Below, piece after piece: positions 1 to 9,132 of a DNA stretch of 64,000 bases (positions within the stretch are counted from its first letter, which is position 1; every line of letters starts with the position of its first letter). Under the pieces are notes generated by a model, which searched no databases, had not been told where the DNA came from, and saw only the letters and a program-made list of their open reading frames with translations. The DNA comes from Salinibaculum sp. SYNS191 (GTDB lineage Archaea > Halobacteriota > Halobacteria > Halobacteriales > Haloarculaceae), in contig NZ_CP147838.1 in the NCBI RefSeq assembly GCF_037338445.1, positions 310,001 to 374,000 on the forward strand, given 5' to 3'. The translations under genes were made by a program, and so were the position numbers.

Positions 1-912
1 GTAGTCGAAGTCCCCGGCGTCGCACTGGACCGTGAGGTCGGGGAACTTTGCGTCGACCGTCTCGACGACGTCCGCGACGATCGGCCGGAGCGGTCGCGCT
101 TCGGGTTGTTCCTCCTCTTCGAGGGTCTTCACCAGGTCCCCGACGCGGTCGATGAGGTCGGCCGCGCTGACCGCGGTCGTGTGAATCTTGTCGACGTACT
201 CGGCTATCTGGTCGTCGTCCTCGACCGTCCTGACGAGCGCGTCGGAGTACCCGGTGATGACCTGGAGGTCGTTCCCGAGGTCGTGCCGCAGCAACCGGTC
301 GTAGACCTCTATCATCTCCTTTCGCCTGGCGAGGTCGTTGCGCGCTCGCTCCAGGCGCTCCCGCGAGCGGATGTTCTGGATGGCCGTCGCGACGTGGTCC
401 GCGAGGTACTCGACCGGCTTGACGTGGTGGGATGCGACGGACTCGACCGAGGGCCAGCGGATCGTCATGACGACGCCGATTTCGCCGACGTCGTCGGTGG
501 TGACCGTCGGTGACGCGATAGTCAACTCGTCGGCGGGCGGCCTGGTGTCCAGCTGGTCGGGCGAGACGACCAGCGTGTCCTCGGTCGCGTACTCGACGGG
601 GATTCCCTTCCCGGGTAGCACGACCGTCTTCCCGCTCTCGTAGGCACGCCGTGCGATTGCGCTCGGCTCTCCGCCGGTCTCGACGCCGGCGGCCATGGTC
701 TCCAGCACACAGAGGTCACCCTGGCGGACCTCAGTGACCGTCGGAGAGGGATGGCCGTCCATGACGTGGAACGCGGCTTCGAGTGCGTACGTCGCCACCT
801 CGTCGACGGTCCGGCTCTTGTTCACCTCGCGGCTGTACTTGACGAGCTGGCCGACGGTCCGGGCGGTCTTGGACCCGTCTGCACGCCGCTCGCTCTGTTC
901 GTCAGGTGACAT
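1..912 (-). CDS. Sensor histidine kinase, partial (C-terminus beyond left edge)
   Basis: The frame is open from an ATG at 912 down to base 1 with no stop, so only about 304 N-terminal residues are present. Residues about 20-175 look like a soluble sensory domain (GAF-like by its position and its alternation with helical ends), followed by a helical linker and an H-box, RHDLGND, with the phospho-acceptor His at about residue 210. The N and G boxes of the ATPase domain would lie outside the window. There are no membrane segments, so this is probably a cytoplasmic kinase of the kind common in haloarchaea. It lies 84 nt downstream of pelA on the same strand. The ligand is unknown. The histidine-kinase call is firm; the GAF call is inference. 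Confidence 0.85.
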   Translation of the reverse strand, partial: MSPDEQSERRADGSKTARTVGQLVKYSREVNKSRTVDEVATYALEAAFHVMDGHPSPTVTEVRQGDLCVLETMAAGVETGGEPSAIARRAYESGKTVVLPGKGIPVEYATEDTLVVSPDQLDTRPPADELTIASPTVTTDDVGEIGVVMTIRWPSVESVASHHVKPVEYLADHVATAIQNIRSRERLERARNDLARRKEMIEVYDRLLRHDLGNDLQVITGYSDALVRTVEDDDQIAEYVDKIHTTAVSAADLIDRVGDLVKTLEEEEQPEARPLRPIVADVVETVDAKFPDLTVQCDAGDFDY

Positions 913-996
913 TCTGTGACCGACACTCCGTCGTGCTGGCGGAACGAGGATTGCAGTACAAAAAACCGTTTCGCCGATTTCTACCGCGTGGGTCTG

Positions 997-2064
997 TCAC
1001 TCCAGGCGATATCGCAGGAGGGCTGCGATGCCACCCAGGTTCGAGAGCTGTCGGCCGGGGGCGAACTCGCTGGAGAAGACGGTCACCTCGCCGCCCTTCT
1101 GTTCGGTCGTCTCGAGTATCTCGTCGGCGTCGACGTCCCACTCCGCTTCGCCGCCGCGTTCGACCCGGAGCGCCTCGTCGAGCACGAGCAGGTGGTCGAT
1201 GGCACCGAAGTCGGCGGCTTTCGCCACCTGTTCCGGCCCGTAGGCGACCTTCGCGCCCTCGGCGATGGCCTCCATCAGCGCGTCGATGAGGTCCGACTCC
1301 TCCGCGATGCGGGTCTCCCGCTGGACCTCGTCGACGGCCCCGCGTTTCAGCACCTCGTGGACGCCGCGGTCGCCGACCGAACTGGTGTCGACTGTCGTTA
1401 TCTTCTCTGCGACCTCGGGTGCCTCGTCCCGGATGTACGCGAGCGCGTCCTGCTTCGTAAAGCCCGGCCCGGCGAGGATGATTGCCTCGGCGTCCTGCCG
1501 GCGGAGCACGTCGGTCAACTCCGCGAACAGCTCCGAGCGCGGGCGTGCGTACTCGCCCTTGCCGGTGGGTGCGGTGATGGTCGCGCGCTCCTCCGTGCCG
1601 TACTGGGCGACGGTGTGAACGTGGGCCTCGCCCTCCTCGACGGTGGCGATGGCGACGTCCGGGTTCTCTGTCGCCTCGACGGCGTCCTCGATTCGCTCGC
1701 GCTGGTCGGGTTTCCAGCGTTTCTCGATTTCCAGTTCCTCGTGGTCCTCGACGTTGATGGTGTGGTGGTGGCCCAGTTGGTCCTCGCGGGAGCACTCGGC
1801 GATGACGCCGCTGACCCGCAGGCGGTTGGCGAACTTCGCGAACTCGACGTCCTCGACCTCCAGTTCGGCCCAGATGTGTTCCCGCTCGCCCCCGGTGTCC
1901 CGGAGTTGCTCGTCGTTGCGCTGGATACGACGCGTCGTGTCGCCGGCCACCCGGTCCCCGGGCTCGATGACGTGTGCGAGGTGCCAGAGGTCGTCCAGGC
2001 TCTCGGGGACGAGCGTGTACCGCTCGCGGCCACCCTCGACCGTGTGCCGGTCGGCAATGCGCAT
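997..2064 (-). CDS. pelA: mRNA surveillance protein pelota (Dom34 homolog)
   Basis: A 355-residue protein of the usual archaeal pelota length. It rescues ribosomes stalled without a stop codon by occupying the A site with a GTPase partner and promoting subunit splitting through ABCE1. The N-terminal segment [17 protein letters not shown] is typical of the family. A central domain follows, then a C-terminal eRF1-like domain ending [14 protein letters not shown]. No GGQ peptide-release motif is visible, which separates it from aRF1. The start is taken at the ATG at 2064 (MRIADRH) because the in-frame GTG two codons upstream adds nothing conserved. It is divergent from the glycosylase gene at 2142, with 77 nt between starts. 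Confidence 0.95.
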   Translation of the reverse strand: MRIADRHTVEGGRERYTLVPESLDDLWHLAHVIEPGDRVAGDTTRRIQRNDEQLRDTGGEREHIWAELEVEDVEFAKFANRLRVSGVIAECSREDQLGHHHTINVEDHEELEIEKRWKPDQRERIEDAVEATENPDVAIATVEEGEAHVHTVAQYGTEERATITAPTGKGEYARPRSELFAELTDVLRRQDAEAIILAGPGFTKQDALAYIRDEAPEVAEKITTVDTSSVGDRGVHEVLKRGAVDEVQRETRIAEESDLIDALMEAIAEGAKVAYGPEQVAKAADFGAIDHLLVLDEALRVERGGEAEWDVDADEILETTEQKGGEVTVFSSEFAPGRQLSNLGGIAALLRYRLE

Positions 2065-2141
2065 ACGCACCCTCGGCGCTTCCCCGGTAAGTCAGTGCTG
2101 ATAGCGTCGCCTACATCACCCCCCGGGCCCTCGGTCCGGAC

Positions 2142-2720
2142 ATGCACCGGGAGGCAGCCGACGCACTCGCGTCCGACGACACACTCGCCCCGCTGGTCGC
2201 GGAACACGGCCCGCTCGCACTCGAACCGGCAGACGACCTCTTCGAGCGCCTGGTCGTCTCGATTATCCGCCAGCAGGTGTCGATGGACGCCGCGGCCGCC
2301 ATCCGCGAGCGGGTGTTCGAGCGCTTCGAGGTGACGCCCGCGGCGGTGCTCGCAGCCGACGAAGACGCACTCCGGGATGCCGGCCTCTCGGCTGCGAAAG
2401 TCGAGTACGTGCGGGCGGCCGCCGAGCGCTTCCAGCAGCGGGACTACGACCGCGACTTTTTCGCCGACCTGTCGACTGAAGACGTCCTGGCGGAACTCGG
2501 GGAGATACGCGGCATCGGGCCGTGGACCGGGAAGATGTTCTGTCTGTTCTGTCTCGGCCGTCCGGACGTGTTCCCCGTCGAGGACCTGGGCGTCCGAAAG
2601 GGGATGTGGCAGGTTGCTGATTCAGACATGTCACGAAACGATATGGTCGAGCGGGCGGAGCCATGGCGCCCCTATCGCTCTTACGCCGCGCTGTACCTCT
2701 GGCGAGCCGCCGACGGATGA
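2142..2720 (+). CDS. DNA-3-methyladenine glycosylase, AlkA/HhH-GPD family
   Basis: A 192-residue protein with the HhH-GPD fold of base-excision glycosylases, which remove alkylated bases such as 3-methyladenine. The helix-hairpin-helix is seen at about residues 124-135 (RGIGPWTGKM). The catalytic Asp follows in FPVEDLGVRKG at about residue 149, the usual spacing for AlkA-type enzymes. The N-terminal segment VVSIIRQQVSMDAA matches the conserved I-x-x-Q-Q-V-S helix. There are no Fe-S cysteines of the Nth/MutY type. It is transcribed divergently from pelA and is probably monocistronic. The family is clear; the exact lesion range is not shown. Confidence 0.88.
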   Translation: MHREAADALASDDTLAPLVAEHGPLALEPADDLFERLVVSIIRQQVSMDAAAAIRERVFERFEVTPAAVLAADEDALRDAGLSAAKVEYVRAAAERFQQRDYDRDFFADLSTEDVLAELGEIRGIGPWTGKMFCLFCLGRPDVFPVEDLGVRKGMWQVADSDMSRNDMVERAEPWRPYRSYAALYLWRAADG

Positions 2721-2794
2721 CCTGCCCTTTCAAAATTTACCTGACACGTATTTTTGTATAGATTTATCAGGCTGTAATGTATCAGTGACCGGTG

Positions 2795-3556
2795 ATGTCA
2801 GGGTCAGGCAAGCAGCCAGACGAGAACGACGTATCAGAGCAGACTCGGGACGGCCGACCGGAGAGCGGGCAGTCCCGGTCGACGGAGTACGGGCAGCCGC
2901 CACAGGCCGGTGGCGAGTCACCGATAGACGCGCTGCAGCGGCCGGGGCCACAGCGCTTCCTGAAGGGTATCGCCATCCTGAGCGCCGTCGGTGGGGCGGC
3001 GTTCAGCGTGATGATGATTCTGGTGATGAAAATCGGCGGGTTCCCGGTGCTGCCGGCCGCCACGCAGACCGCCCGGCAGGCGGCCGCTGCCGCCGGCCAG
3101 TTCCAGGCCGGAGCCGGGACGTCGACTGCCGCGTCACCCGTTCAGCAACTCAACGCCGGCATCTCCACGACACACGAGGTCATCGTCTCGTACATGAGCA
3201 CCGAACTCGCGCCCTTCATCGCGTTTGCGCTCGCTATCCTCGTCGGCGTCCTCGTCGCGACGCGGATGGCAGACGACCAGCAGGCGAAACTCGCGACGGC
3301 GGGGGCCGGGATGTTCGCCGGCGGACTCATCATCGTCGTCGTCTCCTCGACGCTCATCTCCCTGCTCGGCCCCTCGATTCCGCAGTCGCTGCTGTCGAGC
3401 GCGGACACGACCGCCAGCCTGGTCGGGGCGGTCAGTCCCGGACTCGCGTCGGCGCAGTGGGGCACCATCGTCGTCAACGGCATCCTGGCCGGTCTCGGGT
3501 CGGGCGCTGCCGCGGCGGGAACCGTCTACACGCTCGACAACTACCTGCCGGCCTGA
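2795..3556 (+). CDS. Haloarchaeal multi-pass membrane protein, function unknown
   Basis: A 253-residue protein. Residues 1-55 are polar, acidic and glycine-rich and probably cytoplasmic. About four hydrophobic segments follow (near residues 60-85, 130-152, 165-190 and 222-245), separated by a long Ala/Gln-rich loop between the first two. No catalytic motif is seen. The ATG at 2795 is preferred over the overlapping GTG at 2792 because an AT-rich box (GATTTATC, 2761-2768) lies about 30 nt upstream, which suits a leaderless or nearly leaderless transcript. I do not recognise the family. The gene downstream is 82 nt away in the same direction. Confidence 0.75.
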   Translation: MSGSGKQPDENDVSEQTRDGRPESGQSRSTEYGQPPQAGGESPIDALQRPGPQRFLKGIAILSAVGGAAFSVMMILVMKIGGFPVLPAATQTARQAAAAAGQFQAGAGTSTAASPVQQLNAGISTTHEVIVSYMSTELAPFIAFALAILVGVLVATRMADDQQAKLATAGAGMFAGGLIIVVVSSTLISLLGPSIPQSLLSSADTTASLVGAVSPGLASAQWGTIVVNGILAGLGSGAAAAGTVYTLDNYLPA

Positions 3557-3638
3557 GCCGGGTCCCGGGGACGAGACGACCCGTGCGCTTACGTCGGTCG
3601 CGGTGCTATCGGCCGTCAGGACGCCAGTTCCGTCCACC

Positions 3639-3986
3639 ATGCCACGCTACGATACCGTCGTCGACGACGACACGATATACGTGGGTTCGCCCGAGGGCCC
3701 GCTGGAGATCGGCCCGGTGGCGGACGCGCTCGCGGTCGTGGGCGGCCCGTCCTGGACGATAACCTACTCCGAGGAGGCCAAGGAGCGTCACCCGGCGATG
3801 GACACCTCCGACGAGGGACTCACGGTCGACGTGGTCGACATGATGCAGGCGATGACACACTCCGAACGGTTCGTCCAGACGCTCGCCGCACAGCCGGCCG
3901 AGGCGACCGACCCGGACGACATCTCGCCGCGGCTCGGACTCTTCGTCGGCAAACTCCTCGAGAACCTGGAGAGCGGCGTCAACTGA
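3639..3986 (+). CDS. Small conserved-looking hypothetical protein
   Basis: A 115-residue acidic soluble protein starting MPRYDTVVDDDTIYVGS, with no signal peptide, membrane segment or cysteine. The ATG at 3639 is the first plausible start after the preceding gene; the frame upstream of it is a shadow of that gene. Its TGA (3984-3986) abuts the TAA of the convergent dinB gene (3987-3989) with no base between, so neither gene leaves room for a terminator outside the other. No function is proposed. Codon use matches the GC-rich host genes, which supports it as real. Confidence 0.7.
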   Translation: MPRYDTVVDDDTIYVGSPEGPLEIGPVADALAVVGGPSWTITYSEEAKERHPAMDTSDEGLTVDVVDMMQAMTHSERFVQTLAAQPAEATDPDDISPRLGLFVGKLLENLESGVN

Positions 3987-5246
3987 TTATTCGAAATCTG
4001 TCAGGGACCGCTGTCCCGCGGAGTCCCCAGCCTCCGGCGTCGACCGGTCGTCGCTCGCGCCCTCTGCCTCGCCGTCGGCGTCGAACCCCGTCAGGCTCGT
4101 CTGGTCCCCGTCGGCAAAGGAGAGGTTCGAGACGCGGACGCCGAGTTTCCTGACCCGTTCGTCCGCGAACTCACCGAGCAGTTCCAGCGCGACCGCTTCC
4201 ACGAGGTCCGCGTCCTCCACGGGGCCCGGAAGCGACCGCGCCCGCGTGTTGACGTCGAACGGCGGGACGACCACCTTGACGCCGATGGTCCGGTAGAGCG
4301 CGCCCTCGCGGGACGCGCGCTCGGCGACGTCGGCTGCGAGCAGTCGGATTCGCTCGCGCTTTCGCTCGCTGTCCGCGGTGGGCTCGGTGAACGCGGACTC
4401 GCGGGAGAGGCTCTTTGGCTCTCCTTTGGGCGTTACCGTGCGGTCGTCCTCGCCGCGGGCGTAGCGGTGGACCTCCCGGCCGCGCTCGCCGAACTTCTCA
4501 CCGAGCACCGACGGGTCCGCCGCCGCCAGGTCGCCGGCCGTCCGCACGCCCATCTCCCGGAGTTCTGCGGCCGTCACCGGGCCGATACCGTGGACGTCTT
4601 CCACGTCCAGCGGTGCGAGGAAGCGCCTGACCTCGCCGGGTTCGACGACGACCAGCCCGTCGGGTTTGTCGTGGTCGCTGGCGACCTTCGCCGCGCTCAT
4701 CGTCGGCGCGACGCCGACGCTGGCGGTCACGCCCACCTCGTCGTCGATGCGCTCCCTGACGCGCCGAGCGAACATCTCGGGGTCGTCCTCCCAGCCGACC
4801 CGGTCCGTGATATCGAGGTACGCCTCGTCGATGCTGACCTCCCGGACCGTCTCGGCCTCGTCGTGGAGTATGTCCTTGACCTCACTCGCGACTTCGTCGT
4901 AGAAGTCCAGGTCGACGGGTCTGTAGAAGCCCGCTTCCTCGACGTCCATGGAGGGGTCGTCGACCGCGTCGATCTTGCGGGGGAGTTTCTCCAGAGCGGC
5001 CGAGATGGCCTCCGCCGACTCCACGCCGAACGCCCGTGCCTCGTAGCTCGCCGTCGCCACCGCGCCGTTCGTGGTCCCGGGTTCGTACCCCATGCCGACG
5101 ACGAGGGGCTGGCCGCGGAGTGCTGGCTCGCGCAGGCGCTCGCAGGCCGCGTAGAAACAGTCCATGTCGACGTGACAGATGACTTGTGGTCCCGCCTGTC
5201 CACGTGTCTCGAACCAATCGGTCTGGTGCTCACGATTCCCGCTCAT
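3987..5246 (-). CDS. dinB: DNA polymerase IV (Y-family), 5' end replaced by an integrative element
   Basis: A 419-residue translesion polymerase. The active-site motifs are HVDMDCFYAACE (residues 25-36, with Asp27 as the expected metal ligand) and SIDEAYLD (residues 138-145). A helix-hairpin-helix thumb (VEDVHGIGPVTAAEL) follows, and the C-terminus QRSLTDFE is a PCNA-binding PIP-like box. Codons 22-50 lie inside the 89-bp direct repeat at 5095-5183. The first 21 codons (MSGNREHQTDWF...) differ from the original host start, which survives at 22293-22337. The present gene is therefore a hybrid of an element-derived N-terminus and a host body. The reading frame is intact. Its start codon is 18 bp from that of the divergent integrase, so its promoter must lie within the integrase coding sequence. 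Confidence 0.95.
   Translation of the reverse strand: MSGNREHQTDWFETRGQAGPQVICHVDMDCFYAACERLREPALRGQPLVVGMGYEPGTTNGAVATASYEARAFGVESAEAISAALEKLPRKIDAVDDPSMDVEEAGFYRPVDLDFYDEVASEVKDILHDEAETVREVSIDEAYLDITDRVGWEDDPEMFARRVRERIDDEVGVTASVGVAPTMSAAKVASDHDKPDGLVVVEPGEVRRFLAPLDVEDVHGIGPVTAAELREMGVRTAGDLAAADPSVLGEKFGERGREVHRYARGEDDRTVTPKGEPKSLSRESAFTEPTADSERKRERIRLLAADVAERASREGALYRTIGVKVVVPPFDVNTRARSLPGPVEDADLVEAVALELLGEFADERVRKLGVRVSNLSFADGDQTSLTGFDADGEAEGASDDRSTPEAGDSAGQRSLTDFE
5095..5183. repeat. attL: 89-bp direct repeat, left end
   Basis: Matches 22204-22292 at 88 of 89 positions. The only difference (5115 G versus 22224 A) is a synonymous third position of an Arg codon (dinB Arg44). The repeat encodes dinB residues 22-50, which include the catalytic DMD motif. 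Similarity stops sharply on both sides at the DNA level, although the three adjacent residues outside it (GPQ versus GPR) remain alike. Crossover must have occurred somewhere inside this segment. Confidence 0.93.
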
Positions 5247-5264
5247 GGACTTCGGTGATTGGAA

Positions 5265-6299
5265 ATGACGGGATACGATCTCGAACCCATCGAACCACGT
5301 GAAGCGTTGGAAATGTACCTACAAGAGTGTCGCGGTGAACTCTCACCGAACACTGTGCAAGCCAAAGAGTACCGCCTCGGCTTCTTTGTCCGCTGGTGTG
5401 AGGGGGAAGATAACGGCAACGAGCCACGTGTGACCGACCTCAACGACATCAGCGGCCGTGACATCCATCGATATCGTAACTGGCGCAAGGACGGCATCAA
5501 CAAAGTCACACTCCGTTCGAATCTCTCGGACCTGCGCCAGTTCATGCAGTTCTGTGTGACCATCGACGCTGTCCCCGACACCATTCCCGAGAAAATTACT
5601 GTCCCGACGCTTGAACAGGGAGAGAACGAACGGGACACGTACCTCTCGCAAGACCGCGCAGAGGCAATCCTCGACCACCTCGAACGGTTCGATTACGCCA
5701 GCCTCGACCACGTCCTGTTTCTCCTCATGTGGGAGATGGGCGCACGTCTGGGCGGCTTGCACAGTCTCGACGTTGGAGACATCGACTGGGAGCAAAACCA
5801 GATTCACGTCCGTCACAGACCCGACAGCGGGACGAGACTGAAGAACGGACAGGACGGTGAGCGCATCGTGGCGTTGCCACCCGAGACGATGCGTGTGGTC
5901 CGCGACTACGTCGACCACCAGCGAACCGATGCCACGGACGACTATGGACGGGAGCCACTGTTCAGCAGCGTCCACGGGCGGATGCACCGACGCTATCTCC
6001 CGAAGCGAGTGTACCGTGTGACCTGCCCCTGCGAACACGGTCAGGAGTGCCCGAGCGGGAAGGACCCTTCTGAGTGCGAATACACCGCCAGCTACGATGC
6101 ATCGGTCGGATGCCCACACAACACTCGCCCCCACGACGTGCGACGTGGCTCAATCACGCACTGGTTGAAGCAGGACGTTCCCGAGCGAGTGGTCTCGGAC
6201 AGGATGAACGTCTCACAGGACACACTTGACAGGCACTACGACAAACGCACTGAGGAGGAACGGGCAGACCTCCGACGGCAGTATCTGGACGACGTCTAA
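5265..6299 (+). CDS. Tyrosine recombinase / integrase of the element
   Basis: A 344-residue integrase with an N-terminal SAM-like core-binding domain (about residues 5-110) and a catalytic domain. The expected residues are visible: Arg161 (GARLGG), His290 and Arg293 (RPHDVRRG), and Tyr325 (LDRHYDKR). A Cys-rich insert (Cys254, 256, 262, 271 and 283) precedes the HxxR box and may bind zinc. The ATG at 5265 is chosen over the TTG at 5259 because GGTGAT at 5254-5259 matches the anti-Shine-Dalgarno with 5-nt spacing. It lies beside attL and divergent from the hybrid dinB gene, as expected for the enzyme that made the dinB insertion. It looks intact and probably active. Confidence 0.93.
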   Translation: MTGYDLEPIEPREALEMYLQECRGELSPNTVQAKEYRLGFFVRWCEGEDNGNEPRVTDLNDISGRDIHRYRNWRKDGINKVTLRSNLSDLRQFMQFCVTIDAVPDTIPEKITVPTLEQGENERDTYLSQDRAEAILDHLERFDYASLDHVLFLLMWEMGARLGGLHSLDVGDIDWEQNQIHVRHRPDSGTRLKNGQDGERIVALPPETMRVVRDYVDHQRTDATDDYGREPLFSSVHGRMHRRYLPKRVYRVTCPCEHGQECPSGKDPSECEYTASYDASVGCPHNTRPHDVRRGSITHWLKQDVPERVVSDRMNVSQDTLDRHYDKRTEEERADLRRQYLDDV

Positions 6300-7087
6300 C
6301 CCAGTTCAGCCCCGACTCAACACTCCTTACGGTATACACCGTAGTACACGTAGTTCACCGTACCTAAGGTACTATGCGGTAAAGACGGACTCTCCCCCAA
6401 AATGCGGTAAGAAGGGGAGATATCACCTTTGTAAGGGAATGTTCCTTGGTACCGTTACCTGCCTTGTAGACCCTGTCCTGCATCCCTCGTAGTCGTTGGG
6501 GAGAGGTCGTGACCCACAGGGAAACGTGGTAATTTGTGGGTTAGCCGTGAGTCAGGTATGCTGGCCTGATCACGACACCGACCAGCGGACTCGGGGTGTT
6601 TCATGTCCGTATTGCAGCGGACTCGACAGCGGGGAGCTTGCTTATCGGATAGGCTCCGAGTGATTGTGATTACATAGAAATTTGGCGATATTCAGCATAA
6701 AAGCCTGTCCCCATGTCGTAAATATTGCCGCTTGGTTTGTCTGAACGCAGATTCTCGCACGCGCTAAAACCTGAATTTTTCAGATAAGTACGCCCGAAAC
6801 TAATCAACTTTGAAGTTGGTTAAACAGACCCGATAAGTAAATCGCAAGCAGGCGTCAGGTAACAGTATGTAACTTGGTTTCAAATTTCCACCAAACCTTT
6901 AATACACGGCAGGTTCAATTATACAACAATCTATCGGCAGAGAGAATGGGGTGGCGTGGTCCTCCGCCTGTTGACGCAGGCGAAAGGGTGCGACTTTGCT
7001 ATGTACCTAACTTTTCGAGGACTTCGATATAAAACCTTCGTAATCTGCAAGGCTCCATCCACTCGGTGTCGGTAGAGTCCCGTAAAC
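6300..7087. other. AT-rich non-coding control region, candidate replication origin
   Basis: About 790 bp without a supported gene between the integrase and the HTH-HNH gene. It is visibly richer in A and T than the flanks and dense in small palindromes: TACGGT-atac-ACCGTA (6328-6343), GTACC-taa-GGTAC (6360-6372), a longer one at 6801-6822, and the 8-mer GATAAGTA twice (about 6783 and 6832) around the latter. Position upstream of the HTH and Rep genes suits an origin or operator region. A TATA-like ATATAAAA near 7027-7033 would serve the gene at 7088 with a leader of roughly 30 nt. The origin role is inference. Confidence 0.4.
6801..6822. promoter_or_regulatory. Operator-like palindrome
   Basis: TAAtCAACTTtgAAGTTGgTTA: 9 of 10 arm positions pair around a 2-nt centre, a size suited to a dimeric HTH repressor. 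It lies about 265 bp upstream of the HTH-HNH gene and is flanked by two copies of GATAAGTA. The factor that would bind is unknown; the element's own HTH protein is the obvious candidate. Confidence 0.4.
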
Positions 7088-7768
7088 ATGAGTGTCGAGG
7101 AAGATACCCCTTCGTTGAGTAGCATCGATACCAGCCGAACGACCCTTGAGCATGGCGCAGAGCCGTGGAAGGACGATGGCCTACTCCGACGCCTCTACGT
7201 CGAGAACGGCCTTACTGTGGCCGAGTGCGCTGAGGTGTTGGGCTGTTCACCGTCCACAATAAGCCGATGGCTCCGCCAGTTCGGCATTGAAACTCGTGAT
7301 GATATAGTCGCCGCCCAGGAGTCGGGGCGGTGCGTCTCGGTGACGACGGCCCGCGACGACGGTAAACGACTGTACCACGTCCCCGATGGTGACAGTGGAC
7401 GCATCCGATTCTACGAACACCAATTGGTGGCACTGCTGGCCGAGAATGTCGATGGTGAGTACATTTTCAGCACCAGCGACATCTTCGCCGACGAGACAGT
7501 AGTCCACCACGAGGCTGGGGCTCCCCATCCTATCGATGTCCCCGAGAATATGGCGGTCATTTCTGCGACTGTCCACAGTATCATTCATGCAGCGGGAGGC
7601 ATCTTCTTGGAGGAGAAACTGGCCGAGATATTCGAGGAATATGACGGCGAGCCGCCCATTGACATCGAGGAGTGGGAACGGCTCGTGAACGAGGTTGACG
7701 ACCTCGAAGAAGGTGACGAGGACCTGGCCCGCCGAGTTGCGGATGAAAGCGGAGCCGCCGCAGACTGA
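7088..7768 (+). CDS. HTH protein with C-terminal HNH-like motif
   Basis: A 226-residue protein. Residues about 29-66 form a Hin-like helix-turn-helix (GLTVAECAEVLGCSPSTISR). The C-terminal half contains VVHHEAGAP (His140-His141), PENMAV (Asn154) and TVHSIIH (His163, His167). This is the H-H, N, H-x3-H order of HNH/His-Me-finger nucleases, without zinc cysteines. It could be a site-specific nicking or homing-type enzyme, or a regulator in which the HNH part is structural. It is followed after 5 nt by the Rep candidate, so the two are probably co-transcribed. Both the nuclease and regulator roles are inferred. Confidence 0.7.
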   Translation: MSVEEDTPSLSSIDTSRTTLEHGAEPWKDDGLLRRLYVENGLTVAECAEVLGCSPSTISRWLRQFGIETRDDIVAAQESGRCVSVTTARDDGKRLYHVPDGDSGRIRFYEHQLVALLAENVDGEYIFSTSDIFADETVVHHEAGAPHPIDVPENMAVISATVHSIIHAAGGIFLEEKLAEIFEEYDGEPPIDIEEWERLVNEVDDLEEGDEDLARRVADESGAAAD

Positions 7769-7773
7769 CGACG

Positions 7774-8901
7774 ATGCAGGAGATTTCACTGAGTCAGGCG
7801 AAGGCGGCAAAGCGACGGGCACAGCGGCGAGGGCAGCGGGATTCGTCCCCGTATGTCGATCCCGACCAGCAGCGAATCCGACCCGACACTCACGCCGACA
7901 GCATCGAGGACCAGTATCTCTCGGCGCGGGACGGCGTCAATCTCCGCGAGGAGGCGGCGACGGAGAAAGGGCGAGCAAAGTCATGGTCAGACGTAATCGA
8001 TGCCTTCGAGGACTATATTTGGCGGCAGCAGAAGGCCGCAGATACGTGGTTCGACGAGAAGGGTGTTCGCCCGAGCAGCCACCGTTTCACCGAGGAAGCA
8101 GCGAAGGACCGACACGGACGAACTCTTGGCGTAGACCGTGCCGCCCGCAAGCTCTGGGGCGAAGACGTGACGACTGTCCACGTCGTCAGACGTGCGAGAG
8201 CATTCGGTGAGAACGGCCAACCACAGCCACCTGCCGACCATCTCGCGGACCTCCTCGACGGAAACAGCGCCGTATACGCCGCGTATCAGCGGCACATCGC
8301 GGACCATCACGGCCTGACCTACGCCCGTCTCTCGGTGCTGGAACCCCACAGCAACGGGTATGCCCACCTGCATGACGCCCTGTGGGTCCATGACCCCGAG
8401 GGTGTTGTCGGGGAGACGGACATCTACCCCGCCGTGGATGCCCACGTTCGAGCGGTTGACCAGGCCCGACCACGGTACCACGGTCCCGACGCCGTCGAAG
8501 TACGGCACAACCCCGCACGACGTGAGTACGACGGCGACCCTGACGGCGTCCCGCTGGCAACGGCGCTCCCCCGCGAGATGACGAAGTATCTCGGTGGGTT
8601 CGGTCCCGACGACGGGGAGAGGTCAAACCCGAGCGTCCCGAACGTCCTCCAGTCCGATAGGGGACCGATGCGGTTCTTCGCCCTATTGTGGGCGACGGGT
8701 ATCCGACAGTGGCGGCCCGACCAGTCGGTGTTCCCCCACCTTGTGAACGCCTCACAAGGTTGGTGGGGTGAGGACGGTGAGGACGACGACGAGACGTATG
8801 CCGTTCCCGAGGACATTGACAACAGTGGTGGCGGTCCTGAGAAGGTAACTATCAACTCCCGTCCCGTGGCGTTCGAGCCGTTAGAGGCCGACGCTCCGTA
8901 G
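7774..8901 (+). CDS. Candidate HUH-type replication initiator (Rep-like)
   Basis: A 375-residue protein with a basic N-terminus. It contains GYAHLHDALWV, a hydrophobic-flanked H-L-H (His198, His200) of the HUH class, and downstream REMTKYLGGFG with Tyr272 at the position expected for the nicking tyrosine. About 70 residues separate the two, in the usual range for rolling-circle Rep proteins. The C-terminus is acidic and probably flexible. It directly follows the HTH-HNH gene. Together with the AT-rich region upstream, it suggests that the element can replicate as a circle after excision. The family assignment is by motif only. An alternative is a phage-type endonuclease with the same order. 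Confidence 0.6.
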   Translation: MQEISLSQAKAAKRRAQRRGQRDSSPYVDPDQQRIRPDTHADSIEDQYLSARDGVNLREEAATEKGRAKSWSDVIDAFEDYIWRQQKAADTWFDEKGVRPSSHRFTEEAAKDRHGRTLGVDRAARKLWGEDVTTVHVVRRARAFGENGQPQPPADHLADLLDGNSAVYAAYQRHIADHHGLTYARLSVLEPHSNGYAHLHDALWVHDPEGVVGETDIYPAVDAHVRAVDQARPRYHGPDAVEVRHNPARREYDGDPDGVPLATALPREMTKYLGGFGPDDGERSNPSVPNVLQSDRGPMRFFALLWATGIRQWRPDQSVFPHLVNASQGWWGEDGEDDDETYAVPEDIDNSGGGPEKVTINSRPVAFEPLEADAP

Positions 8902-8930
8902 GCACTGAGTTGCTTCGCACTGCATCGGTC

Positions 8931-9132
8931 CCCGTCGGGTCCGTTCCTCCGACGGGTGTGTTCTTCCGTCGGCAGTATCATCTCCGTCGTGGCTCCCCCC
9001 GTCGGTACGGTTCTGCTATGAACCCTACCGTAGTAAGTCGAATATTTCCGCTTCCAGCCGCTCGGCACCCTCAGCCACGGCGAAAACGGTAGTACTCGAT
9101 TTGGGATGGTACTTAAAGGGGTGTAGCCGTTG
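8931..9132. repeat. Long imperfect direct repeat A, copy 1
   Basis: Similar to 13242-13442. The core 9020-9118 aligns without gaps to 13330-13428 (constant offset 4,310), and includes GAACCCTACCGT and GATTTGGGATGGTACTTAAA. It is non-coding here: short open frames in both copies differ by frame shifts outside the core. The GGTACTTAAAG string resembles a haloarchaeal TATA box, so the repeat may carry a promoter. It may also be a non-autonomous mobile sequence. Confidence 0.6.

Noticed and set aside
6931..7125. Minus-strand open frame overlapping the HTH-HNH start
   Set aside because: No ribosome-binding or promoter signal, crosses a clear promoter, and has no protein-like pattern.
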